DNA of 64,000 bases, taken from contig OX940861.1 in NCBI GenBank assembly GCA_954871525.1, positions 9,284,842-9,348,841 on the forward strand, in the 5' to 3' direction. Below the pieces are notes generated by a model. It ran no database searches. It had not been told where the DNA came from and saw only the letters and a list, made by a program, of their open reading frames with translations. Origin of the DNA: Parietaria judaica (lineage: Eukaryota > Streptophyta > Magnoliopsida > Rosales > Urticaceae). A program made the translations under genes and the position numbers. Shown here piece after piece: positions 1-12,659 of this stretch (position 1 is its first letter; the number at the start of each line of letters is the position of its first letter).

Positions 1-1024
1 CGAAGAGGAGATTTCCGAGCTCCTCTGGCCCGAGCAGTCCTTTGTGGCGGTTTAAGAGTTTGTCGTTTCCCTGGCTTTTCATTTCCACAATCTCTCTCAC
101 GCAGTCGAAGAGAAGCTGCGTCTTCTCCTGAAGCATTCTTCCGGATTTCACAAACTGCGGTGACGGATCGTAATCGAGAATTCCGCTTCCGCTGATTCTC
201 ACTGGCTTCTCCGGAACTGACTGAAACTGCAATTTGCTCATAGGAGCCGAGAGCTCTAATTCTTCCATGGCACTTTTGCAGGGAAGGCAGACTGTGCAAG
301 TCGTCTGATTCTCTTGCCGTTTTCTGAAGCCGAACTTCGCTGTTCGTATAAATCAAACAAAACAGGAATAAATTTCACTCTGAAATCGAGAAAATCAAAG
401 ATAAGAAAGAAGATATGAGACTGACGTGATAACGGAATTTGTTCGAGCACTGAAACCGGGCTGTGTTTATTATTCTCCATGAATTGGAATTCAAACTCTC
501 TCCCTGCATAAGTCTGTTCACTTGTTTAGAATCTATATCTATATATGTGTATATATATAATATATATATGAAAAGAGTTAATCAAAAGGAATTTCTCTTA
601 CCTCTTCATCTGTCATGTTGCTCAGTCTCAAACCTTCCAAAGTGTCCGCCATAACCGAGTCATAACGCTGATTCGACGACGAGACCGATTCGGCTTTTTC
701 GCTCTCAGCTGTTGATAACCTCTCTCTCGCAGCGAAATTTTCGTCATTAGCCACACTGAATTCCGCTTCTCGCCTAGTGTTCTTCGGCTCGTTCCCGTGA
801 CCAAACTTGTTAATTATGGCTTTCAACACCTTGTTAGGAAAGTTCCGAATGCCCTTCATCTTGCTTGAGTCGCTATGGCAACAACCGAACCTCGAACCCT
901 CGAGCTTGAAGCTGAAACTCCTCGTCAAGTAGCCTCTTTCGGTCAAGTAGACTTCGAGCACGAACGGCTCTTGCTTCCGTTGAAGTAGCTCTCCGAGTTG
1001 TTGCGGTTTTTCTGGTTTGGCCAT
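1..1024 (-). CDS. DUF4378 domain protein, 5' part (runs off left edge)
   Basis: Minus-strand gene cut by the window edge. Predicted coding exons are 602-1024 (start codon at 1024), 426-474 and 1-339, joined at GT..AG sites; the joined frame stays open to the edge. Exon 1 opens MAKPEKPQQLGELL and has the block QEPFVLEVYL; exon 2 carries SPVSVLE; exon 3 holds the helix KTQLLFDCVREIVE. The SPVSVLE block followed by an LLFDC helix is what I know from plant DUF4378 proteins. Some members (TRM/LONGIFOLIA) bind microtubules, but this short N-terminus does not look like theirs, so I infer no function. Exon 2 is the least certain part: it is 49 nt and its downstream intron is only about 86 nt. The C-terminus, where most of the domain would lie, is outside the window. 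Confidence 0.7.
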
Positions 1025-2835
1025 AACAGAGAAAAAATAAGAAAATGTTGATTCTTTTTTGGTGAACTTACATGAAAAGAGGAGATATATGGGGTGTGTT
1101 AATAAAGATATTGTGATGAAATATATAATATATATGTGGATGTGGGGGTTGAGAATAAATACCTCTTGTCAGTTTTGGACTGAAGATACACAGTCAAAAA
1201 TGGAAGGTCAAGCCAAGAGAGAGAGAGAGAGAGAGAGAAATCTCTAGGTAGTTTATCTTTAAATGCTAAGTTCCAATTCCCAGATTGCTCTGTGGTTTTA
1301 GTATTGTCTTCTACCAATCTTGTTTTTTTGGTACAAAAATATATTTTATTGTATATGATTCCATATATATACATATATTTTTCATTGTATGAAATGAGAG
1401 ATAGGAAGAGACTAGAGATGAAAAATAATGGTCCCAACAAATTTTGTCTTTTCGGGAAGAGACCAAATTGAATGATTATATTCTCAACCCTAATAACTCC
1501 ATGCCCATAAATTATTATTATTATTTAATTTTTACGCATCAAGTAATGTTTATTAAATACAAAAAAAAAGGTCAATTTGCATGTGTTATGATACGGATTT
1601 TCTGCATTTAAGCTCGTTTACGCTATTTCATTATGTGACAACAAACAAATGGTTTATTTTTATTTAGTGTAGCGAATCCGTGAATATGGAAGTTGAGAGT
1701 TAAGAATATATATGTGATGAAGTAAATCTCAGAGATCTGTAAGTTTTTAAGGTAACAAATCAATATTTTGTTTTTGGAACTTGGTCAAGAATAGTAATAT
1801 ATTTACGTGGGAAATATTCCATAACTCGTCATATATCTTGGAGATTGATAAACTAACCAATCTTTGCTGATCAACGCTTTTTCTACTTCTGATCGTAAAG
1901 AGATTCTTGTCAAGATCTCACAAAGGACCAGAAATTCCCAACTTCAATATAAAATAATTATCGGTTTAATTTCGTTATCTTAAAATGAATCATATACTAA
2001 TTGAAATAATTAAGAAGAAGAAAAAAATAACAGTATAATTTGTTTCATTTCTAGCAAGAGATACAAATCCAGATGTTTGTACCCAAACGTTAAAGCACAC
2101 ATGTTGAATAGTCAACACTAACATAAAGACTGTGTTTTTCTTTGGGATAATAATTTAATATTGATATATAAATATTTGTTATACCAAACTATGTGTCTAA
2201 GCACTTTACTAAATAATTGTGTCGTAGATTCTTATGTTAATCGTCGCACTCGTATAGGAATTGTGATTATGATGAGGGGTTTAATTTCACTATTGGAATT
2301 GTGTTCACATGTTTCGAGAAAGTTCTACGTATGTTTGATGGGATGTATTATTATGGGCCTCAAATAAATGATTAGTGCTTTAACACGATGATGATATTCC
2401 ATTAAAAGAAATTTCTATTTCATTCTAGAGATTATGACATTTGGGTAATGTGTCCCAAATTCCCAGTAATTCCAACCCTGTGAGCTTCGGTTTATGGGGA
2501 CCAGAAATAAATGAGAATAAAAGCAGATAGAGAAATCAATATTATTGCCTACTTTATCCTCAGTTTTCCATGAATGAATAGTCACAGTTTTGGCCTTCCT
2601 AATCAACTACTTATTACTAAAAGGAGATCATTTGTTAACTTTTTTTTTAATTAGCATTTTAAGGTTTTAAAAAACTAATTGTTATTTACGTTTAGTACTC
2701 TCCTTCGTTAAACATTTTCTTAGTAAATTTTCTCTTCCACATGTAACTTTTTTTTTTCTTAATTGAATTTTTGCCAAAAAAAAATGTTTATGTTAATTTA
2801 TTCACGCTGTCGCATTCGCTGAATGATTTCGTTAA
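1025..2835. other. Intergenic, upstream of the DUF4378 gene
   Basis: AT-rich sequence with no convincing gene. The first few hundred bases are probably 5' UTR and promoter of the minus-strand DUF4378 gene. A GA dinucleotide run lies at about 1215-1238. Short open frames here are low complexity and have no homology I recognise. Confidence 0.5.
1215..1238. repeat. (GA)n microsatellite
   Basis: Uninterrupted GA/CT run about 190 bp upstream of the DUF4378 start codon. CT-rich tracts are common in plant 5' leaders; read on the minus strand this is a (CT)n tract. Confidence 0.8.
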
Positions 2836-2973
2836 GGGTATGAAGCATAATCTACACAAAAACAGTTCAAGAACCTACGAATAGCAGTAAAAAATGACCG
2901 ACTTGGGTATGAAGCATAATCTACACAAAAACAGATCAAGAACCTACGAATAGCAGTAAAAAATGACCGACTT
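2836..2973. repeat. 69-bp tandem duplication
   Basis: Two adjacent copies of a 69-bp unit (2836-2904 and 2905-2973) beginning GGGTATGAAGC and ending ATGACCGACTT. They are nearly identical; one visible difference is AGTTCAAG versus AGATCAAG. There is no coding signal. Confidence 0.9.
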
Positions 2974-3529
2974 GAGCCCAAGTCAAAGTGAGGAATGGCA
3001 GAAGTAAGGAATAGCAGTCCGTTGTTGGATGTGCGGGTTGAAGGAGGCGGAACCCCTGAGCAAATTTTAATTAAAGAGTTATTTAACAAGGACTTGTTTT
3101 AACTTTTCACACCGTTTATGTTGTTTTATATTTCTCACATATTTGGCCTTGAGCTGCCAATGGTGCATTATGCAGCGCAAAAAGAGAGAGAACGAGATTT
3201 GGAAGCAGCAAATAAACGTACCTCCTACAGTGGGAGCAAACCGCTATTATTCTTAGTATCAATTTCGTATTCGTTTTTTGCCATCCACAAATTTGCTGAA
3301 ATCACTGATTCAAAAATCCTAACATAATGAACTCTGATTATCAGTGAACTAAATAAAGCTTTATATAGATTTTTTTTATCATTAAGCACAAGCTTCAATA
3401 ATCACACAGAATTCAACTTGTTTGAATGTTCTTGAATAATTTAGGGTACAAAGGCCTTGATATAATTAAATAAGCGGAAGCTACTAACACCAAAGCATCT
3501 CCTATTATGGAATAGAACATTTTCAACAC
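2974..3529. other. Intergenic, 3' side of the kinesin gene
   Basis: AT-rich. The 3' UTR of the minus-strand kinesin gene should lie in the right part. No other gene seen. Confidence 0.4.
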
Positions 3530-6500
3530 TCAAACCGAATTGGATGTGGAAAATTTTTCAGCTCTCAGTTTCTCCATTTTTGTCTGTAATTCTTTACGCA
3601 GGGACGTGAGTGACGTCTTTCTGTTCGCAAACGCGGCGGTGAACTGTTTGATCTTCTCTTCGAGATCTTTTCGTCTCTGAAATTCTGTGTTCAGATCCTT
3701 CAAAACGTTTTCCTTTTGATTGTTTACGAGAGAGAGTTTGTGAGTCGACTCGGAAGCCGTTTCTGAAAGAGAATCTCTTTCGCGTTTCAGATCGCGATAC
3801 TTGCGTTCCAAGTCATCGTATCTTTGCCTAGTTTCCTCCAAAATCCCGTTATGGAGGTCGAGCTCTCTCTCCATGCCATGGCATCTTTCCTTGATGCTTC
3901 TCAGTTCATCTTTCCAAGAGACACTTTCTTCTTCCACATTGCAGTCCTTTAATCACACAAATTAAATCCTAATTATAATTTGGTTACACAATTTATTTAT
4001 TTTTCATTCTAAAATTCTCAGTGTCACTTGAAAAACTAGGTTGCTAATGTTTAATTCCATGCATATATATTAAAATAAAATTCAGTTGTTTCTACATTTA
4101 ATTTTGTACCATCAGGGATCAGAATATTGCATCTTTTTTTTTTTTTAATTATTATTAATGAATATTCGTGGTAATACAATGGTGCTACTATAATGAAGGA
4201 CCACTATAAATTATTGTGTATATATAAATGTGATAAATTGAATAACTAAAGTGAATAAATGAAGTAAAGAAAAAGAAAGATTCCTGGCAAAATGGCAGAA
4301 ACAAAAATAAAAAATAATGAAATATATCTCGAGTGTGACCAGGCAGCTACCTTGTGTTCACATGGACTCGTCATGTCGTTTTCTGATGATACCAGTGATT
4401 TGATTGTCGTTTTCATCTTCTCACAGAGCACTTTGTGCTCTTCTTGAATCAGATCATGTCTCGTCGTAGAGCTTTGACCGTCGCAAACCGTCGAGAAACG
4501 ATTCTCCAGAATTCCGAACAAACTTGCACCGATCTCGCTCATGCTCGAGAGCAATTTGGCAGCGGAAGACGTCCCGTCCGGTATAAAACTCTGTCAATAT
4601 AAATAAAACACGTAAAGATGTGATCAACAGAAGATATATGTTGAAATTTATGGACGTTGACTTTGACCTGAGTCGAAGAGAAGACGTCGGCATAAACATC
4701 TTTGCAACTCGTTGCGCATTCGAGAAGCCGTTGAGGGATTTCCTGTATTAGTCTTGCTTCTTGTTGGAGTTCAGATAGTTCACTCACTAATTGATTATTC
4801 AGTACCGTTTGTTCCATATGTTTGCTCTATAAACACAAGAAAATTATAGTGAATTTATACTAATATAATATATTGAATTAACCTTAATTATAAATACACC
4901 AACCTTGATCTCGTCTCTCTCTTGAATAACAAGATCTAATTGCTTTTTAAGGTTTTCAACCTCTTCTTTGTAATTTTCATTTACTGAACCCTGAAACAAT
5001 TCAGAACAAGTAAAACGTCACATACTATTTTCTTTTAATATACAAACAGAAAACATTAAAATATCAAATCAATTAATGAAATTTCTCCTTATTTAAAATA
5101 AAAAACAAGTGACCCATTAATATGCTAGGACCACAGAGATGAACTCACAGGAGTTGCTTCACTTGGAGGGAAAGAAATTGCTTTTCTTGAGGGAGTATAT
5201 TGAAGAGTGTCGAGGTTGGCGATGTAGCCTCCATTCATTTTCAGCCATGTGTCCTCGTCAGCGACGTGGCCGAGAGTGTCGGGAAGAGGGCTGAATGCAG
5301 AATAGTTGGATCGTTTGGCAACAAAGGCATTTGGAGCGGCCTTTAAACAAGGGGTCTGAAAAGGGTCTCCTTTGGATATGCTGTTACTCTCACTACATTC
5401 ATGCCCGTTTCTTTCAAAATCTTGAACCTACAAGATATATATATATATAACAAATCAGTAGTAGCTTGTTATTGTAATAGAATATTGCTCGGCAATGCAG
5501 TATTGTGTTAAATCCTGTAACATTTCTTCATAGTTTAATTATATTTAGAATTTGTAATGTTTCTATGCTGGGTCTATTTAAGACCTTAAATCAATGAAAA
5601 AGAATAAAAGACTTGTTCAGTAAATTAGTTTCGCAATTCAGTCTTGTGAGGGATCTATCATATTAACTTGGGACCATAACACATTGTTGGTCAAGTTTAA
5701 TATTTCGTAAATAATAAAAAGATGAATATTATGATATTTAGAGCATGACTGACATAATAAATGCCAAAACCCAAAGCTTTTGATTTTAAAAACAAGCAAT
5801 ACCTGACTAGAGCTCCTCTCTTTTTGAGACTTCCTTTCCTCTTCAAGTTCGGTTTCCAGCTTTTCACGCTCAGATTCATACTGAAAAGATCAACATGATA
5901 TCGATTAGCTACACACACAGAGAGATCAACATGATGTTAAAGGTAACAAGAAACTACCTTGCGTAAATTGTTCCGCAAATTAAAGATTTCTTGCTCGAGC
6001 ACCTTCGTGTTAGATCCCTGAATAACATTTTGGCTGTATTAGCATGTATTTATGGATTAATTCTGGTGTACACATGATATAATTCTATGTTCTAACTTGA
6101 AGCTTCTTTCGTAGCTCCTCTATCTCGAGTTGTTGCCTCTTTAACAAGGCTGCATCGGTCAAAATCTGAAAAAATAAAGTGCGTCATAGCAAAAGCTTAG
6201 TATTATCCGACGAATTTTCCGACCAAACTACATTGTTTTATTCTAATAAATTATGTGCTACCAAAGACACGGATATACCTCATTCACTTGTACACAATTG
6301 GCAATGCGTTTGGCCCTGCTAGCAAATTGAAGGGTCCCTTTAGTTTCTTCAACATGCACCTAATATCCCACAAACTGTACATTAACAAACAGCCTAAGAA
6401 TGAGAAATTATCAGGCGATGTATAATCTTCTTACTTCTTCAGGTGCTATAGTGCAAATAATTGAAGTTTTGGCATTGCCACCAAGAGCAGGTTGAAGAAT

Positions 6501-8303
6501 GCGCGTCAGTTTACTATCTCGGTATGGTATGTGTCCCCTGCAAAAAAAATAAAGATTATGTATATGTATCAATATATATTAAAATTGCATAAATATAGAC
6601 AGATTTGCTTGTTTAAAAACTGATTTAGAGGATACCTATTCTTTGGACCATCACTTAGTTTGTTAATCACATTACCAAGTACCATTAAGCTCCTGTTGAT
6701 GTACTTTCCTTCCTTCAAACGGACTCCACCAGCTCCGGTTTTAGCAATCCGTTCGGATCCGGCTAAATCGACCAGATTCTATAATTGACGCGGCAAGATT
6801 ATCATTTGTAGCAGCTAGAGTGATAATACCATTTAAAATATTTTGCAGGCCATGAAGAAAGGCTCCCTACCAAGACTGAGACACGAATGGCGTCTGTGCT
6901 TATACCGTCAGCAGAAGATTCAGCATCCTTGCCCTTGCTTTCGATTAACTGTATAAGGAATTATAGTATCACCGATTTAACAAGAACTTTCGTGTAGAAA
7001 TTCTATAATTTATAAGTTCTTTAATTGAACAAATACCATTCTAAATATTGTGTGTGATCTACTGCTTCTAATATTCATATTGGTTTCCCCAAAGTGTCTA
7101 TTAGCTGCAACAAAAAGAAACAGTAAAATATAAAAGCACGGCAGAATATCGGAGGTTCAAGCCCGGAAACCTAAAATTCATTTCATTCAAACCTTCTCCC
7201 GATTCAAGCAGCTTCAACACTTGTTCAGCATTGTTGACAACTTCTTCCCTGAGGCCAGCAACAAACACGCCACGCTGGAAACGACATAATATATTAATTC
7301 GAAAAACAGTAGAAGTAGTAGAAACAACAAGAAAACTGTTAACTAAAACAGACATCCAAGCTCTCGTGAATTTGCAGTTTCTGGTTCTGCGTAGCAAAAA
7401 GATCATTAATCTCTTCATTGTAGATTTCCATGTACGAGACTCGAATAAAAAACTCGCGGTCCGACATCTGCAAATATAAAAAAGAAGGTAAGCTCAAACA
7501 TACCATAATACATAAAGCACCAATTTCGAGAGAGCCATAGGGGTTTCACCATTTGAATTCTTTCAAATATCTCCTCAACGGCCCGATGAATAACCCCGGG
7601 ATCTTCCTCTGAACCTTTCATCGTGAACGTCTTTCCACTGCTAGTTTGCCCGTAGGCAAAGGCAGTTCCTGCAATCATCATGCGAATCAGCTTCCTCTCA
7701 CACTACAATTAAAATGTTTTATTTTCTTCCACATCAGAGGTCCAATGAAGTCAAAACTAGCTGAGCTCTTAGCTCGATACATAACTCATCGTCGCTGAGA
7801 AGTTCGAAACTTCAATACAATCTAAGCTATGTCTTCAAATTTTTCCAGCTACAAAATCTCAAAGAAATTCATTTTTTTTTGGGGTATAAAAATCTTTGAA
7901 TAATTCGCATCGAAATCAGCCAATTACAATAGATGATATCAAAAACAACAAGCTCGGATAATTACCATTAAAACCTTCTAGCGCAGCGCGGATAACATCC
8001 TTCGTGAGAACCTCGTAAACCGAAGAATTTGAGCAAGTTTCATCGAATACATGATCTTCAACCAAACAAATACAAATTCATAACAATCTGATCATGAAAA
8101 CAAGCAGGAAAAGAGAATCGGACTCTGCGGAGACGCCGGAAAGTGATGATACCGAAGGCATAGGAGACGCCGGAAATGGGAGTGCCGTGAGATCTGTGGA
8201 GAGAAATGCGATTGTCATCGTCGACCTTCCAGAAAGTTCCGGCGGAAGAAGCGTCGTCGGAGACCGAAGGCCTGACTCGCACGGCGACGCAGATCTTCTC
8301 CAT
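3530..8303 (-). CDS. KIN7N: Kinesin-like protein KIN-7N (18 exons, 805 aa)
   Basis: Plus-end-type kinesin of the plant kinesin-7 family; it couples ATP hydrolysis to movement on microtubules. Coding exons on the minus strand: 8153-8303, 7966-8055, 7550-7668, 7354-7467, 7193-7274, 7037-7104, 6871-6948, 6636-6778, 6435-6537, 6279-6359, 6097-6165, 5958-6017, 5803-5880, 5149-5427, 4904-4990, 4668-4826, 4351-4590, 3530-3946. They sum to 2418 nt and splice in frame to 805 aa. The protein starts [13 protein letters not shown]-loop GQTSSGKT is at about 87-94, switch I NIRSSRSH at 196-203, switch II DLAGSE at 238-243. After the motor (to about 345) come long charged stretches predicted as coiled coil. 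The motor plus order of blocks matches the KIN-7N group (Arabidopsis At1g59540, about 820 aa) from memory. No broken residue was seen in the nucleotide-binding motifs. Confidence 0.92.
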
Positions 8304-8541
8304 CGCCGATGGCTGCTTTCGCTCTTCAAGAACTCGACTTCGAATTTCTGTTTCGAGTTTCTCTGACTGCGCGATTCAGAGGCGGCAATACACGAGCGTT
8401 GCAATTTGAAAATGTTCGATTTTACGCTTATACCCTTTCAGATTAAATTTCGCGGACCCACAAATTGGGCATTGTTGGGCCCAAACAGTAAAGGGCTATT
8501 GTGTCATTTACAATAGACAATCGTCCTCGTTTCCACTTTGC

Positions 8542-8648
8542 TGTCGTTTCCAGTTTCGCATCCACATTCATGTCGTTTTCTTATTTAGATTTGTCGTTTT
8601 TTATGTTTGCTTATGCCGTTTTCACATTTAAAACAAATGTTGTCGTTT
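8542..8648. promoter_or_regulatory. Cluster of four TGTCGTTT octamers upstream of KIN-7N
   Basis: Exact TGTCGTTT at 8542, 8571, 8592 and 8641, with a related GCCGTTT between. The cluster is 240-350 bp upstream of the kinesin start codon. Similar clusters lie upstream of two other host genes in this window. A role in transcription is inference. Confidence 0.4.
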
Positions 8649-9114
8649 CAATCATATTGATATGTTTTTTAAGACATGTATATTAGTTTTTTTTTTAATA
8701 GATGACACTATCGGCCAATGTTACAATACACTCTCGCATATTAGATATATTCAATGTAAGAACAAATGGCATTATTGGCCAAGTTTACGTATATAAATGG
8801 GGCGCTCATTTGAGTCTCATGAAGTTTGAACCCGTGCCGTGACCTCTTGAATAGTATGTAGTGGAGTTACCTAAGTCAAATATAAAATATTCACACATGC
8901 TTGCCAATTCTGCAAAAGATAAATAAATTTGAGATTAATTATTTTTACTATTGTGATAAATAAAGAAAGATAAGGTATACTATTATCTGGGACTTTAATT
9001 TTACTCAGGCTCTTACAATATTCTAACTTTTTACTAATTGGCTTTTGCAAAAGACTATAGTGTGCTGATGATAAAAAAAAAAAAAATAATAAATACCTTT
9101 TTTGATCCACTACA
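8649..9114. other. Intergenic between the kinesin promoter and the Pack-MULE
   Basis: AT-rich, no gene. Around 8820-8870 there is a stretch with a GGGTTCAAACT-like motif on the minus strand that faintly resembles a tRNA B box; I do not call it a gene. Confidence 0.35.
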
Positions 9115-9485
9115 TAAGTAATAGGAATTATTAAGAAAATACTCAGTAATCAATAAACTTTTAAAAAAATTACTCGTAGTATCATTAATCTAAATTATAC
9201 TCATTCTTTAATTTTTATTCCTACACTACCCTTATTCCCAAATCGAAGCACTCGCACCACAACCAGCACAACGGTCTCCGATCTCCACCTTCTCCTTCTT
9301 CGCCATGGTCTCCGAGCTTCCGTCTTACGAATCCTCCACCACGGTCTCCTTCTCCGCCGTCGGATCTGCTGTCGGACTCTGCTCTTATCAAATACAAACC
9401 TCGTTTCAATCGAATGTCTTCTTCACTCTCACTCTCGCTTCGACCCTCTCTGAAGAACACCAATTGCTCTCTCTGAAGACCAGCA

Positions 9486-10250
9486 ATGGAAGCCCACTGC
9501 TTCTTCTCCGCCGATAGACCAGTCGCCACTTCCCTCTGATCAAACTCCCACCATTTCTTCAACCCAGCAACCATTCTCAGCCCAAAACCCTCCGTTTTCT
9601 CGCCGACCCACCATGCCAAAAACGACGCCAAGCCTCCCTTACGGCGTCGTTGCGCGGGAAACGCGAGCTCAGTGGCGAAACTGGCGGATATGGATTTTGG
9701 CCACCAGGTGTTCGACGAAATGCCTCTCTTAGACACGTTCGCTTGGAACAGCCTAATCCAAACGCACTTGCTCAACGGTGAGCTCCGTCACATCGTGTTC
9801 ACCTACCAGCAGATGCTGCTATGTGGGGTCCGGCCCGATCGCTGGATTATCCAGCGGATTCTCTCGGCCGTGTCGCGCCTCGCTGGGGACTTGTCCTTCG
9901 GGGAACAGGTCCACGGGCAGGCGATCAGGCTCGGCTTCGCGCCGGACCAGTACGTCGTCACCGCACTGCTCGAGATGTATGGGAGCTTGGATGCGTCGAT
10001 AAGGCGAAGTGGATGATCCTCGACCGGTTACCGGTGAAGAACTCGGTCTCGTGGACTCTCATCTCGCGGATGTAAGTCAAGGAGGGGAAGCCGGGGTCGG
10101 CGATCGCTTTGTTCCACGAGATGGCGGATTCTGACGCGGATATTGATAATGTAGCGATGGTTGGAGTTCGACGTTTTGGTGAGCAACTCCTTGCTGAAGA
10201 TGTACATCGATTGCGGCGCCGTAGAGGAGGCTTGTGTGGTTTCCTCATGT
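9486..10250 (+). pseudogene. PPR protein gene fragment, broken
   Basis: Translation from ATG 9486 gives a serine/proline-rich leader and then PLS-type pentatricopeptide repeats: HQVFDEMP, TFAWNSLIQTHL, YQQMLLCGVRPD, FGEQVHGQAIRLGF and VVTALLEMYG. PPR proteins of this class bind organelle RNA. The frame is broken three ways: a TGA at codon 18 (9537-9539), a one-base frameshift near 9985 after LLEMYG (the next frame continues VDKAKWMILDRLP, NSVSWTLISRM), and a TAA at about 10072 followed by more PPR-like sequence to about 10170. It lacks the many repeats of a full gene. Placement just inside the left TIR fits capture by the Pack-MULE. Confidence 0.75.
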
Positions 10251-10687
10251 AATATTCAGATTCTTTTGTTCTGAGGGTGTCGTTTTTCAGAATCCAGTGT
10301 CGTTTTCCAAAAAACTGATGTATACTCTTGAACTGTTTTACTTATTTATTTGACAGTCTGAGTTTATTTTTCACTATAGTTCTTGCAACACTTCTTATCA
10401 TATTATATCAAGAATGGTTACATTTCCACTACAAAGATATTATTATTATATGATTTGCCATCCGGAAATCGAACGCTTGAGAGTTATGAGTGGAACGGTT
10501 CTTGCTGTATTTGGAAAAAGTTGGGGAACGAGACTCACAAACTAAATTCACTTTTTTTTAAGATATTGTTTATTTTTTGAATTTGGGAATTTGTGGCATT
10601 TAAGGGAAAGTAATTATTGTTTTTGCAGTTTTGATTTTTAGATATTGAAGTAACATTAAAATGATAGAGTTGCAATGAATAAAAAAA

Positions 10688-12545
10688 CGTTAATGTAACT
10701 AAATTTACATAAGTTACATAAGTGTAACTGTACTTACCCAAATGTAAATTTAGTTACATAAGTGTAACTCTTGTTACCGTGTAACTGTAGTTACCAAAAT
10801 GTAATTTTAGTAACTTTAGTTACATAAGTGTAACTGCAGTTACCAAAGTGTAACTGCAGTTACCCAAATGTAACTTTAGTTACATAAGTGTAACTCCAGT
10901 TACTCAAGTGTAACTGTAGTTACCCAAATGTAATTTTAGTAACTTTAGTTACATAAGTGTAACTGCAGTTACCCAAGTGTAATTGTAGTTACCCAAATGT
11001 AACTTTAGTTACATAAGTGTAACTCCAGTTACCCAAGTGTAATTGTAGTTACCCAAATGTAATTTTAATAACTTTAGTTACATAAGTGTAACTGCAGTTA
11101 CTCAAATGTAACTATACTTACTCAAATGTACCTTTAGTTACATAAGTGTAACTCTTGTTACCCAAGTGTAACTGTAGTTACCCAAATGTAACTTTAGTTA
11201 CATAAGTGTAACTCCAGTTACCCAAGTGTAACTGTAGTTACCCAAATATAACTTTAGTTACATAAGTGTAACTGTAGTTACCCAAATGTAATTTTAGTAA
11301 CTTTAGTTACATAAGTGTAACTGCAGTTACCCAAGTGTAACTATACTTACCCAAATGTAACTTTAGTTACATAAGTGTAACTGCAGTTACCCAAGTGTAA
11401 CTGTAGTTACCCAAATGTAACTTTAGTTACATAAGTGTAACTTCAGTTACCCAAGTGTAACTATACTTACCCAAATGTAACTTTAGTTTAATAAGTGTAA
11501 CTCCAGTTACTCAAGTGTAACTGTAGTTACCCAAATGTAATTTTAGTAACTTTAGTTACATAAGTGTAACTGCAGTTACCCAAGTGTAATTGTAGTTACC
11601 CAAATGTAACTTTAGTTACATAAGTGTAACTCCAGTTACCCAAGTGTAATTGTAGTTACCCAAATGTAATTTTAATAACTTTAGTTACATAAGTGTAACT
11701 GCAGTTACTCAAATGTAACTATACTTACTCAAATGTACCTTTAGTTACATAAGTGTAACTCTTGTTACACAAGTGTAACTGTAGTTACCCAAATGTAACT
11801 TTAGTTACATAAGTGTAACTCCAGTTACCCAAGTGTAACTGTAGTTACCCAAATGTAACTTTAGTTACATAAGTGTAACTGTAGTTACACAAATGTAATT
11901 TTAGTAACTTTAGTTACATAAGTGTAACTGCAGTTACCCAAGTGTAACTATACTTACCCAAATGTAACTTTAGTTACATAAGTGTAACTGCAGTTACCCA
12001 AGTGTAACTGTAGTTACCCAAATGTAACTTTAGTTAAATAAGTGTAACTTCAGTTACCCAAGTGTAACTGTAGTTACCCAAATGTAATTTTAGTAACTTT
12101 AGTTACATAAGTGTAACTGCAGTTACCCAAGTGTAACTATACTTACCCAAATGTAACTTTAGTTACATAAGTGTAACTCTTGTTACCCAAGTATAACTGT
12201 AGTTACCCAAGTGTAACTGTAGTTACCCAAATGTAACTTTAGTTACATAAGTGTAACTGAATTTACCCAAGTGTAATTGTACTTACCCAAATGTAACTTT
12301 AGTTACATAAGTGTAACTCTTGTTACCCAAGTATAACTGTAATTACCCAAATTTAACTTTAGTTACATAAGTGTAACTGCAGTTACCCAAGTGTAACTGT
12401 AGTTACCCAAATGTAATTTTAGTAACTTTAGTTACATAAGTGTAACTGCAGTTACCCAAGTGTAACTGTAGTTATCCAAATGTAACTTTAGTTACATAAG
12501 TGTAACTCCAGTTACATAAGTGTAACTGTAATGACATAAATTTAA
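10688..12545. repeat. Palindromic 20-bp minisatellite with 607-bp higher-order repeat
   Basis: Head-to-tail units of 20 bp, each with the inverted arms GTTAC and GTAAC around six bases, for example AGTTACATAAGTGTAACTGC. Variants alternate in a fixed order, and occasional longer units contain AATTTTAGTAACTTT. The pattern of variants itself repeats: the rare AATTTTAATA unit is at 11061 and 11668, and the rare GTACCTTTAG at 11131 and 11738 (mutated base runs), both 607 bp apart. So about 30 units were duplicated together as a block. Degenerate units continue beyond 12545 to about 13230. Confidence 0.93.
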
Positions 12546-12659
12546 CTTCAGTTACGTTGTGTAAAGCTAATAATGTTTTTTTTTTGCAGGACCTTTGTAA
12601 TCACATTTGTAGCTCTCCTTACAAAAGTATAACTTTAGTTACGAAAGTGTAACGGTCGT

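Noticed and set aside
3118..3327. Short plus-strand ORF of 69 codons
   Set aside because: No homology, AT-rich, lies in the 3' flank of the kinesin gene.
8094..8409. Plus-strand frames over the kinesin start
   Set aside because: Antisense to kinesin exon 1 and its 5' UTR.
9221..9775. Minus-strand 184-aa open frame
   Set aside because: It is antisense to the PPR fragment and its leader; the plus-strand frames give recognisable PPR motifs, while the minus frame is Gly/Arg/Glu-rich with no family.
10688..12545. CRISPR-like regular repeat spacing
   Set aside because: There are no unique spacers; the units are adjacent 20-bp variants of one palindrome in plant DNA.
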